A stretch of 64,000 nucleotides of DNA from Ecdyonurus torrentis (taxonomy: Eukaryota; Arthropoda; Insecta; Ephemeroptera; Heptageniidae), in contig OX439131.1 of NCBI GenBank assembly GCA_949318235.1, positions 22,092,802-22,156,801 of the forward strand, written 5' to 3'. This document shows, piece by piece, positions 52,614 to 63,291 of the stretch (positions within the stretch are counted from its first letter, which is position 1; every line of letters begins with the position of its first letter). The position numbers and the translations under genes are program-made. The notes beneath the pieces are model-generated. The model worked only from the letters and a program-made list of their open reading frames with translations. It was not told the origin of the DNA and made no database searches.

Positions 52614-52794
52614 ACCATGGTAGCACTACTATAGTAATTATATAAGAATACTTATTTTTTTAAAACAAAGTTTTGTGTTGGGATTCAAATATCTTCTTGT
52701 TGGCAACCAGCACTACAGTACAGTATAGTTAAATAATGCATAATTTTTTATAAGGTGCTTATATAATGTTATTATATACTGCATGGGATATACA

Positions 52795-53011
52795 TATCGA
52801 TGCCTCCGCGTCAAAACCGAGCATGTACACTTTCCAGATTTCCGACAAAACGACTATCTACACTTTCCGAGCAGCACTGTAACTCGACTAGCGGCCATAA
52901 GCTTAACATTGCAGATTGCAGATGCTTGGCGGCGGAAAGTGTAGATAGGTAGTCATTTTGTGGGAAATCTGGAAAGTGCAGATGCTCGCTTTTGACGCGG
53001 AGGCATCGATA
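52795..53011. mobile_element. 217-bp TIR element related to family H
   Basis: TATCGATGCCTCCGCGTCAA and TTGACGCGGAGGCATCGATA are inverted repeats of 20 bp or more. Inner ACTTTCCAGATTTCC is mirrored by GGAAATCTGGAAAGT. It shares ATCGAT ends, GCGTCAA and tandem TACACTTTCC/TACACTTTAC boxes with the elements at 1-104 and 62417-62634. Confidence 0.88.
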
Positions 53012-54079
53012 TATTAGCTCGTTCTGTAAAGTAAAGTGAATCTCAATAACAGTGGCTGACCAACAAAATAAGACACATTCATTGGTTGATCTTGTTTTTT
53101 GAGCCGATAAAAGTGAGTCGCATATTTATTTATTTGTCAACCAAAAACAGGCTTGCGCCCAATACATTGAGACTGGAACTTTTTTTGGGAAGTTTCTTTC
53201 ATTCTTATCAAGTTCAAAGTTCTAAAGGAAGAAATAACAATATAATGATCGACCATATGTATAAACGTAGTTATAACAGGTAACGACGACGTCATCCAGC
53301 TGTTTTTAACATAAGAACATTTTTGAAGCTGGCTCAATATTTGTGTGCAGTTTATAGAATGAGCTATTATAATTGTAGGGTTCTATAGCTCCCTTATTCT
53401 ATAGCTGCGACTGCAAATGGCATAGAAAAAGTGTTACCAAACCAGAATACTTTTTAATCTCAGCTGAACTCTCCGTGGGTTTTTCTTTGTATTTTGTTGT
53501 TAAACGTTTAGTGCTGCATGGTATCCAAATGTGTGTTTTTTTCTTTCGATCCCGCAGTTATGCAGTTTTAAAACATTTTTATTTTTGCAATATGGGTCCC
53601 AGGTCCCAGGTGCTAGGACCTGAGACACCCTTCACGGTGTATTTTATTTCTATTTACAATAAATGTATATGTACAAAACAAACAAAATTTTACATCATGA
53701 TGGTATGTATTTCATGATTATCATATATATATAAACCGGGGTGACTTTGAACACCCATTTATATCTACTTTGGACACTCGGTCATTTCAAAATTTTGAAA
53801 CATGTCATAAAGTTCAAAAATAAATTTGAACAATAGTAAAATTCTTCAAATTTCTAAAATGTGGCCCCAATAAAGACAGAGATAATTGGGTGTTCAAAGT
53901 CACCCCGGGCGTTCAATTAAGTCACCCCATAGTTGATACGTACTGCGTACACAAAATATGAAACTATATATAACTATTATATGTATGTATATGCATAAAT
54001 GCATATCATAGTATATAGGGCTATTACTATGATGCATAATGTGTATGTATATATGTATGTAATTTATTTATGTGATGTG
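53012..54079. other. Intergenic DNA, no gene seen
   Basis: Includes a short local repeat of GGTGACTTTGAACACCC (53740-53756) and GGTGTTCAAAGTCACCCC (53889-53906), an inverted pair that marks another small MITE of about 190 bp. No gene is supported. Confidence 0.5.
53738..53929. mobile_element. Small MITE with GGGGTGACTTTGAACACCC ends
   Basis: GGGGTGACTTTGAACACCCA at the left and GGGTGTTCAAAGTCACCCC at the right are inverted repeats. A further GTTCAATTAAGTCACCCC follows. About 190 bp, non-coding. Confidence 0.65.
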
Positions 54080-54241
54080 TACAGCTCTGGCCAAAAGTTC
54101 CCGAACGGGGCAGAGCGGCGGCCGCTGCGTTTTCTCATTAAGATACATATAACATTGTGTGGTTGCGGGTTGACTATATGCCATGGCCTATGCAAATCGT
54201 TCGGGAACTTTTGGCCAGGGCCCAGAGCCCACAGAGCTGTA
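54080..54241. mobile_element. Tc1-like MITE, family F, copy 2
   Basis: TACAGCTCTGGCCAAAAGTT with CCCGAACGG inside at the left; GAACTTTTGGCCAGGGCCCA ... CAGAGCTGTA at the right. TA borders. It contains the GC-rich GGCAGAGCGGCGGCCGC block also seen in copy 3 (58544). Confidence 0.88.
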
Positions 54242-54488
54242 CATACATATCATATATATATATATGTAATTGGACGATAGCTGAATTTTGTAAAGAGAGA
54301 GAGAGAGGGTCGCATATCCATCAAAAAACAAAAGAAACAAGATGCTTAGTTCTTCAGTGGCCGCGAAAAGTGCTATTTCCGCACCATATATGGCAGTCAT
54401 GGCACCATATGAAGAATCAGATTATGAAAGTTTTAGTCTGGTTTTACCATGGGTTTTACATACATACAGTTTAAAAGAATTTACTTAC

Positions 54489-54536
54489 CCTTAATTGCTC
54501 TGCTTTTTCTGCACGTTTATTCAAAGTAGCTTTTTG
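54489..54536 (-). other. Candidate small minus-strand exon
   Basis: The 48 nt have an acceptor (ATCATTTTAG) and a strong donor (AAGG|GTAAGT) on the minus strand. One frame is open and reads QKATLNKRAEKAEQLR. It could be a 5' UTR exon of the gene starting at 44667 or a coding exon of an unseen gene. Weak evidence because it is so short. Confidence 0.3.
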
Positions 54537-54879
54537 CTAAAATGATCGCAAATATATGTATGTACTACAAAATGCTCTATATTTAATACAACTGTCTGCC
54601 GTGGGCGATCTAGTCCACTAGTCGTCCCCACATGAGAACAACAGACAAAAGAATAAAAATACAGCTATAGAATGCATAAGAATGGCAAATGGCTGATGGC
54701 TGATTTAGCCAGGATTTAGCAGAGCAATCTCAAGCAATCTTACAAATTACAAAAACAAGCAAACGGAATTACGGAACGAAACCAGGATCGAGAATCGAGA
54801 GGCTGGAGCTGGAACACGAAACACGAAACCAGAACACAACATAATACAAACAACACAACAGCACAACACAGATCCAAAA

Positions 54880-55400
54880 TGACAACATGTGAACATGCAA
54901 CTGGATGCAACTGACTCGAGCCCTGCTCGAGCCGCTCGAGCCGCTCGAGCGAGAGCCGAGAGCGCGAGAGGCGCGAGAGCGGGCGACGCGAGACGGCGAG
55001 ACCTGCGCGAGACGGTGCAGAGTGCAGACAGGGAGAGGGAGAGTGTGGGCGAGTGTGGGCGAGAGCAAGGCCAGAGCAAGGCTCGATCAGGCAAGGCTTC
55101 CTTGTTCAGTCGGTATCGGGTATCAGTCCTTGTTCTTTGTTGGCATTCCCATCTTGGCGAGAGCAGGGCGAGAGGGTGGACGGGAGAGGGGAGAAAAGAG
55201 CACAAAAAAGAGCGAACAGAGCGAAAGGATTAGAACAGATTAGAAATCGGAGCAAGTCGGAGAGCGCCAGAGCGGAGAGGCAGCAGACGCAGCAGAAGCC
55301 ATAGCGCGCAGTCAACTGAGTCAACGTTCAACGTAGCGCATGGGCTTGGACAGCGAAACAAAAAGCCGCCAAAAGGCGAAGTAAAAATCAGTTATTAATT
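54880..55400. promoter_or_regulatory. CpG-rich island, candidate promoter
   Basis: The one clearly GC- and CpG-rich patch of the eastern half. It has repeated GAGCCGCTCGAGC, many GCGCGAGAGCGGGCGACGCG-type segments and purine-rich GAGAGCGAGAG sequence. Overlapping open frames on both strands are low-complexity (Arg/Ala or Ser/Leu) and not convincing proteins. It could drive the plus-strand gene at 61886, the minus-strand gene at 44667, or both. Confidence 0.45.
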
Positions 55401-55641
55401 TTTTTTTTTATTAATGGTAATATCCAAGCAGAGCAAATATAAGAGCTATAACATCAAGGACTCATGATCAAGTGGAGCAAGGGAAGAGCTGGTAAACACT
55501 GAATCTGGCAGAGTGATTAGAGATATGTTGCAGATGTTGCAGGTAATTATACTGATAACGGACAGCTTGGAAAAGTAAAGATCGATACAGAATCATACAC
55601 ATATTTTATGGTAGATATGCCATTTTTCGGCCACTTTGAAC

Positions 55642-55949
55642 TAAGGGTCTATTCATTCATGTTAAAGTCGACGCCATGTTGGATAACTCAATAACATGGA
55701 TGGCATAGGAAAAAAATCATTTTGCCAGTTTAAAAACACTATGCAATATTTTTGAGAGCATATTGATGCTGTAAATGTGTTGAATTAGTATCTCAAATAT
55801 GTGAGAAAAATAACAATAACAAAAAATGAACCGATTTCCCAAAGAAAATTGGCTTAAACAAAGTTTGTCCTATGCTGAGCAATGTTATGCACTACTCCAG
55901 TATGGCCTCCAAGCGCAATAAATATGACGTCATCCGCATACACCCTTAT
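55642..55949. mobile_element. MITE family A, copy 5
   Basis: TAAGGGTCTATTCATTCATG at the left and CCGCATACACCCTTA at the right, with a TGACGTCA octamer near 55925. Nested close to the left end of the family S element. Confidence 0.87.
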
Positions 55950-56969
55950 CTAAAAAATGGACCAGAGAGTACATACATGACATTTTTTTTGTTTTTTTTT
56001 ATATAATTAGCTCTAGAAAGTCTTTGCCAGTCTGTGGTAGAAATTGAAATGCTTAGCCTCCTATAGGATATATATTTTTTTTTTATTAAATTATTAACTC
56101 GGCGAGAACTTAAAAATTGCACAAATTTTTTACGCTTTCTTCTATATACATAATAATGTTATGCAAAAACATATCATGATATCAGTATGTATATATACTT
56201 CAGGAAAATAATTGCAATTTCTATATATATATAGTATCTCCAAGAAGTATTAACCACTATAAATCTTAAGTAATGGCCTTATTATAGCCAATTTTTTTTA
56301 AGACTGAATAAAAGTGGCCGAAAACTGCATGACCATCAATGTTTCGTACCGCGCGGTGTCACTTTTCGGCCACCAAATTTGCTAAGTTCAAATTTTTTTA
56401 CTGGCAAAAACTGTAGATTTGAAATCAGGTTTGATCACCTGAACTTTCTCTGGGAACAACATAGTTTTAGTAAAAAATAAGAAAACAGTTCTGAGGACCA
56501 TAAGTCGTTGCCTAAGATGGTCCAAAAATCCCAACCCCATCACTCGTTATATTAAAAGTGAAAATTGCAACTTTTTTTTTCTTCCCCCTTTGCAAAGGGG
56601 GAAAAATACGTAATTTTTTTAATGTACAGAAATGTTCCTCGACTGTAGAATTCAAATATTAAAACCCCCAAAGTCATGATTTTTATTTTTATTATAATAC
56701 TTAAAAAAAAGTACGCCTAAGCCAGGGCGTCGTCTACCATTTTGAGGGTCGATATTGCAACTCAGATTTGTGGGAACAGTTTTATTATTTTTATTTCATA
56801 TAATGTTGTATTGAGAGTGACATCAGGCTATCAATTAAACATGCCCCTAAACAGCTCCAGCAATAAATTTCAAAAGTAGCCACGCGTGGCCGTTAGGTTT
56901 ATGTTTAAATTTAAAGCGCCATATATATAGTGACCAAAATAATTGCAACATGCTAATGTTTTCCTAACA

Positions 56970-57135
56970 TACAGTATGGAGCTCAATAAATGTTAAAGAG
57001 ATACTGTTGGTCCACGAAATTACAATAGCAAAGTATATCTGCTGCAGCAGTTCTCCGCCTTCTAAGGCTGGTTGTCATATTGCAGTGGCCAACGACATAA
57101 ATATAAGCACACCTCCTTGAGTAGGCACGGTACAC

Positions 57136-57175
<40 letters not shown>

Positions 57176-57225
57176 AATCAGAGTATGATGCTTTCTTGCC
57201 CGCCGTCCACCTGTCTGGTGCACAA

Positions 57226-57278
<53 letters not shown>

Positions 57279-57736
57279 GAACTAAAATATAATGTTTGCC
57301 TGCTTGACCAAACAAAAAGACATATTTTATAAAGATATTTGTTTTTGCATGTGATTTTGTTCTTTTCACAGGATGTAAAATATTGTAGAGAAAGAGAGGT
57401 GTGCCCGCCGTCCACCTGTCTGGTGCACAACATCTCTCTCTCTCTCTCGCAGAACTAAAATATAATGTTTGCCTGCTTGACCAAACAAAAAGACATTATA
57501 TAAAGATATTTGTTTTTGCATGTGATTTTGTTCTTTTCACAGGATGTAAAATATCGTAGAGAAAGAGAAGGTGTGCACCGTGCATACTCAAGGAGGTGTG
57601 CTTATATTTATGTCATTGGTCACTGCAATGACAGACAGCCTGAGAAGGCGGAGAACTGCTGCAGCAGATACACTTTGCTATTGTAATTTCGTGGACCAAT
57701 AGTATCTCTTTAACATTTATTGTGCTTCCTACTGTA
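56970..57736. mobile_element. 767-bp hairpin element with internal duplication (family U)
   Basis: TACAGTATGGAGCTCAATAA and the right-end TTATTGTGCTTCCTACTGTA are inverted. Arms include GTTAAAGAGATACTGTTGG and GCTGCAGCAGTTCTCCGCC. Between the arms a roughly 190-bp unit is present twice in direct orientation (CCCGCCGTCCACCTGTCTGG at 57200 and 57402; CACAGGATGTAAAATAT at 57367 and 57538). Each copy contains a (CT)n run. Confidence 0.82.
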
Positions 57737-58078
57737 CACAATAAATGAATTCATTTTAATGATTTGAAACAAACAAAAAATTAATCGTGCACAAACATAT
57801 GCTAGAAAACAGCTTACGAATGTGTGTTCCTAACGTATGTTGGCCGAAAAGTAGCATAAGTGGCCGATAACTATGCATTTACAAAATCGAACTTTCAACT
57901 GTCCTCGTAATTAATTGAATGTCAAAACCAACGATTTTTTTATATGATAATGCTAGTTAAGGTATTACTTTAACCATCAGCTGAATGGATGATTTGAACA
58001 GAAGTATATTATTTGGTTGTATATGGTGATAATATCAAACAAGATCCTTAAAGCCGAAATGTGGCATGTCTACCATAA

Positions 58079-58543
58079 ATAATGCTGTTCGTAAACCTTG
58101 TTCTCTTGCACCAAAAAACTCGCGCATTCCATTTGATTATACCATACCATATAGCTGATCGTCAATTTGTCATTTTAGGGGCAAATAAGAACAGCTAGGG
58201 TTTACACGTCGCAGCATGATTTATAATTACAGAGTATTATAAATTTCTGATTATTTTTTTGTCGCTTCCCGTAATGCATATCGCAGCCCATTATATGGGA
58301 CATGCGTCGTATCGCCAGTTCGCAAAGAGAACTGCGATTTGCAGAAATTTGGCCCGTTTATCAGCATTCCACACATTTTGCAACATTTATGTGTAGAAAA
58401 TGCAAAAAGTTTCCCGAATACTCCTCGATTTATCGATTGCGGACATTTTCGGGATTTTTCATTTTTGGATGCGGTTTATGATATAATATGATACATAATG
58501 ATACTATTACTTATACATTATATGTATGTATATCCCCAAAATG
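58079..58543. other. Intergenic DNA, no gene seen
   Basis: No gene or clear repeat. A moderately GC-balanced patch at 58260-58400 shows no open frame. Confidence 0.5.
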
Positions 58544-58913
58544 TACAGCTCTGCCCAAAAGTTTAAGAACGGAGCAGCGGCGGCCGCAGCGTTTTCCCAT
58601 CAAGAATAACGGAGGTCTGTAACCTGCAACCTCTAGTTAAACCTTATAGTTATCTTTTTTTAATTGTTGCAACAATCAAAATAACAACTGCGGTTTATAA
58701 CTAGTTAGCTAGCGTTGCAGCTTACGGGGGATAGTGTGATTGCGGGTTGCCTTATACTAGGGGCTGTAAGCTGCAACCTCTAGTTAAACCTTTGTTATCT
58801 TTTTTTAATTGTTGCAACAATCAAAATAACAACTTAACTACGGTTTAACTAGTTAGTTAGCGTCGCAGCTTACGGGGGTAATTGTTCTCAAACATTTGGC
58901 CATAGAGCTTTAC
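58544..58913. mobile_element. Tc1-like element, family F, copy 3, with a duplicated hairpin
   Basis: Outer ends TACAGCTCTGCCCAAAAGTT and ATTTGGCCATAGAGCTTTA. Inside, a palindromic module of about 130 bp (GTAACCTGCAACCTCTAGTT to GCGTTGCAGCTTACGGGGG) occurs twice in tandem (about 58616-58728 and 58767-58876). Confidence 0.78.
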
Positions 58914-59028
58914 AAAGTACATGTTCATAATTAATCTCCGTGCTTTTTTTTTTTTTTTTTTTAATGCATGTTTTCAGAGCAAATTAAATTAATTTTGCAA
59001 TGTACATTCATTAAAGACATGTAATAGA

Positions 59029-59508
59029 AGACTTGCAAAAGTACGTTTAGTAATAAAATAAACAAACTGTCAGCTCAACAATACTAACAAAGTGCTCTAC
59101 CAGACGACTTTGTGTTCCTATATGTCTACACATTTAACATGCTTTCTTATGAGGCAATGCAGCAGCTATAAATCGAGTTAGAATTATTTTTCAGACCTCA
59201 AACCTGAAATTTTTACTGATACTGAGCCTCAATAAAGCTTTTGTTTTCCTAGATTTCAAGTGATTTGGTTACAATTTTTTTTTTCACGCAATTATTGACT
59301 TCAAATCCAGGAAAACAAAAGCTGGCTCAGTAAGCTATAATAAAAATTTCAGCTCTGAAAAATAATTCTAACTAGAGTTATCTGCATTGCCCCATAAGAA
59401 AGCATTTAAATGTAGACGCAGGAATACAAAGTCATCTGCTAGCACTTTGTTAGTATTGTTGAGCTGTGAGTTTGTTTATTTTCTCACTAAACCTACTTTT
59501 GCAAGTCG
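59029..59508. mobile_element. 480-bp foldback element, family N
   Basis: GACTTGCAAAAGTACGTTTA and AACCTACTTTTGCAAGTC are inverted ends. Arms carry GTCAGCTCAACAATACTAAC and CTTTTGTTTTCCTAGATTTC with their complements. The centre is near 59270. Confidence 0.83.
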
Positions 59509-59725
59509 TCAATTGAATTAATATATCCCCCCCCCCCCCCTTAATTATTGCATTTACACTAAAATATAATTGAAAATATTTATTTTGGCCTAATATTTGG
59601 AACAATAGTGCCATTTTATACACAGCTATAGTGCCATGTATTAATTGATACCTTATAAATATATTATGTATAGGTATAATTATAATATGTGTAATATTGT
59701 GTATAATTTTAAGTGCATTGTTACA

Positions 59726-59922
59726 TATCGCCGTGGCCGCGCCCAAAGGGCATACTTACATTACAAGGTCGTCTTACAAAAAGGCTTATACTTGCATTAT
59801 TGTCCAGTACATCAAGGGCATACTTGCACTCGGTTTTACATGTTAACTTATGGCGGATACGTGCACAGCATCGAATGCGTAGCCAAATGCAAGTACGCCC
59901 TTTGGGCGCAGCCACGGCGATA
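59726..59922. mobile_element. 197-bp TIR MITE, family G
   Basis: TATCGCCGTGGCCGCGCCCA at the left, with AAGGGCATACTT inside, is mirrored by AAGTACGCCCTTTGGGCGCA then GCCACGGCGATA at the right. Tandem CAAGGGCATACTTGCA-type boxes lie in the middle. Confidence 0.88.
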
Positions 59923-61272
59923 TATATATATATATATACATGCATACAATATATATATAGGCCTATATGTATGTGCGTGAGTGTGTGATATATATATTTT
60001 TTTATTCTCTTAGATATACACATAGGAGCGGGATATGGCGCCAGTGGATGGCTTGGTGCTAACGCAGTAGTGAGTGATGATCTAGTGTAAGTATAGATAG
60101 ATGCACTTTGATTGCTTTGAATGATACTTTATATAAAAGCACATAGAGCATACATACAGAAAGCTGTTTCAAATTCAATTTCAAAATATAGGATTTATTC
60201 TTTTCTTTCATCCTACAGTCACAATATACAACAAATGCTGCAATACATATCAGCTTAAGGTTATTGTATCAGTTGATACAATTAGAAACGATAGACAAAA
60301 AGTACACATGTGTAACACACAAACATATTCATGCATATAGAGAATAATTATTTTAAATTTTAATGCTGTAAAAACGTACCGAGAGAAAAGCATTGTGGTC
60401 TTTCATGAAGTCATTATAGAATTAATATTGCTTAATGTTTAACAATATAGCATTTTCAATGATTTTTTAAACATAATATAGGGTCTTCAATTTCTCTTAT
60501 ATGTGTTAGCAGATTATTATAAATCTGCAAACAACCACAGAAAGGACCTCAATTGTACATTTCAGTTCTTTATAGATACTAGGAATTTTCAATATAGTAG
60601 TGTTGTGCGTTGTGACGTGACAATGTTTTCTTTCATGACTAGTAAAAAAAGGTAAATTTAATCTATAACTTCTATAGCGCATTCAAGTATATAAACACAT
60701 GGGACAGTAATGTTTAAATTTTAAATAGCTCCCTACATTCCGATCTAAATCTAGCACCACATTTGATACTGGCAACTTTTTTTTGTAGTCTAAAAACTCT
60801 GATGGCATCTAAGGAATTTCCCCATCAAATTATACCATATATGACAATGAAAATTTGCATATAGTACATACATATAATTAAGCCATCAATTTGACTTTCA
60901 TGTTTTAACTCCCTTATGGCAAATAGTCATGATTTTTTTTAACAAAACTGCTAGTTGCACAATGATACTGTGGTCGGAGCAGTTGGAGTTGCATGCCATG
61001 TGACAGCTTTTTTGTGTTGCATATCGATTTATTGGAACTTTAATTTGATTTTTTAAGATATCCATACAAAAATTGGCACACAAATGTAAAATAGAACGTC
61101 AAATCAATTAACCATAAAAAAAAATTTGGTTCAAAATGGACATCAGCCAATAGTTCATTTTCAAAAAGTGGACATCGTGGGCATCGGCTAATATATAGCA
61201 GAACAACGCCGATATGCTGGAGAGAAAAGCACTTCATTGCTCTATATCCATAGTAGCCCAGAAGGCTATATA
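59923..61272. other. Intergenic DNA; possible 5' exon of the downstream gene
   Basis: Mostly AT-rich. A perfect-looking donor (CTAGT|GTAAGTATAG) at about 60088 follows a slightly GC-richer patch (GGGATATGGCGCCAGTGGAT) and could end a non-coding first exon of the gene at 61886. Weak; no transcript evidence. Confidence 0.3.
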
Positions 61273-61586
61273 TATAGGGTGTATGCGCATGATGTCATAT
61301 TTATTGCGCTTGGAGGCCATACTGGAGTAGTGCATAACATTGCTCAGCATAGGACAAACTTTATTTAAGCCATGAATTTTCTTTGGGAAATCGGTTAATT
61401 TTTTTGTATTGTTATTTTTCTCACATATATACTTGAGATACTAATTCAACATATTTACAACATCAATGTGCTCAAAAATATTGCATAGTGTTTTTAAACT
61501 TGCAAAACGATTTTTTTCCTATGTCACCCATGTTATTGAGTTATCCAACATGGCGTCAACTTTAACATGAATGCATACACCCTATA
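61273..61586. mobile_element. MITE family A, copy 6
   Basis: TATAGGGTGTATGCGCATGA at the left and GCATACACCCTATA at the right, with TA borders. The CRE-like octamer is mutated here (TGATGTCA). About 314 bp, best-preserved terminal repeats of the family. Confidence 0.9.
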
Positions 61587-61885
61587 ATGTAATACATCAC
61601 TGCTTGTTTTCTCATACACCTCTGAAGCCAGAGTGTAACATAATGAATATAATATAGGCCCCATATATAGTTCTCACTGGTATTTGTATTTTATTAATAT
61701 TAAGTGTGTCAACATTATTTTCTATTGTGAAATGCATATTTTCTGTGTATTTCTATCAAGCTCCATAAATGCATCCAACTTTTAAAATTAGCTCAATTAT
61801 AAAATGATATTATAATACAATCTTGTTTTCTTCTGCTTTTAAATTGTAGGGATTGAAGCAGAACTTTCCTACCCCAGTCAAGATC

Positions 61886-63214
61886 ATGGCTCCATCAAAT
61901 CTCACAATGTCAATGCAAGATTACTTGCGGCTTAAAGCAAAAATTCTTGGAACAGAGTAAGTTCAAAACATTTTCAGCAAATATATTGGTTCAGCAGATG
62001 TCTATGTTATCCTTTATAACTCAATAATAAAGAAAAGGGTATACTTACTAGCAAGGGCCTTACCACAGTGTAGAAGTTCTATGAGGAGAGATCAGGGCCT
62101 TTATGCTGGTAATTCTATCCTTTTCTTTATTATTGATCCTAACCGCGATGTTTTTTTTTTTCTTAAATTGATTATCCTTATAACTGGGGGGGGGGGGGAT
62201 AATAAATAAATAACGTCCTGAAATCATTATAAGCTCTGCCCCTTCTTCATGTGTGTAAAGGCTTAATTAATATTTTATATTTAAAATTGAGGGGAAAAAC
62301 ATCACAGTTGGTATGATAAATTCTTAAAAAATTAAGTTCAATAAATAAAATTAATTTTAAAACTTAAGCCTATCTTTTTATTTTTATTATTATTGTTTTT
62401 TTATTTTATTTTTTTTCGATCCTTTTAATTGCGTCAAGATGAAGCTACTACACTTTACAAATGTCCAAAGAATGAATAATCTACACTTTACAAAGTCACG
62501 GCTACCTAAAGCTTCTGCTATATAAAACAGGTAGGTGAAAGCTCCAGGTAGCCGCAAATTTGTAAAGTGTAGATCGTTCATTCTTCGGAAATTTGTAAAG
62601 TGTAGTAGCTTCATCTTGACGCGAGAAGATCGATATGTACCCTTCTTCCTTTTCTTTTTTGTATTTATATGTATTGTAGACTCACAGTAGATGATACAGT
62701 AGTCCATCTCCTATACTGGGAATGTCAGATCAAAAAACGCGCCATAATTCCGACTGGGTGAAGCGGGCTGAACTAAAAGTAACTGAAGTAAAGTTACGCG
62801 TATAGTTCAGCCCGCTTCACCCAGTCGGAATTATGGCACGCATTGATCTGGCATTCTCAGTATAGGAGATGGACTACTGTATCATCTATATATACTGTGT
62901 TGTAGACTATAATGCTGCCAAAATTTGGATAATTTTCAAATCTGGTTTATGGATTCAAAAATTAAAAACTCTCCAGATCAAGCATTTCTGATTTTACAGC
63001 TAAAACTTGGCTTGAATAGAAAAATCAATCAGCAAAGTCCTAAGCAAAAGTAAACAAAGCAAAAGTAAACAAAGCAAAAGTAAAAAAGAAAAGGAAAAAA
63101 AAAAAAAAAAGAGAGAGAGAGAGAGGTACAAAATCAGCTTGGATAGGTTCACGATTGCCTTTTTCTCAATCCAGATCTAAAAATGAATTTAAATGATCAA
63201 ACTCATAATTAATG

Positions 63215-63291
<77 letters not shown>

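Larger units (their letters stand above)
49581..52750. mobile_element. FB-like composite element: tandem-repeat arms around a 1.9-kb centre
   Basis: The left arm (49603-50240) has eight direct units of a 40-bp module (GTGCTGGTAGCCAACAAGAA, then AATATTTGAGTCCCAGCAC). Unit starts are 49603, 49686, 49767, 49862, 49947, 50030, 50118 and 50199, a period of 81-95 bp. The right arm holds four inverted units (about 52122, 52186, 52285 and 52674). Outer ends ATGCATTGTTTAACTA and TAGTTAAATAATGCAT are inverted repeats. Long inverted arms built from short tandem repeats recall Drosophila foldback (FB) elements. The centre has a mariner-ended hairpin; the right arm has been split by a family A MITE. Confidence 0.75.
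55606..58078. mobile_element. 2.47-kb TIR element with GGCCGAAAA subterminal motifs (family S)
   Basis: Left TTATGGTAGATATGCCATTT and right GTGGCATGTCTACCATAA are inverted repeats. The motif GTGGCCGAAAA or its complement recurs near 55626, 56312, 56370, 57841 and 57862, like transposase-binding subterminal repeats. Two other elements sit inside: a family A MITE and a 767-bp hairpin. No transposase was recognised, so it is non-autonomous or eroded. Confidence 0.65.

Noticed and set aside
54747..55304. Overlapping open frames of 72-152 residues in the CpG-rich island
   Set aside because: Low-complexity Arg/Ala/Glu or Ser/Leu composition on several frames at once, as expected from GC-rich repetitive DNA.
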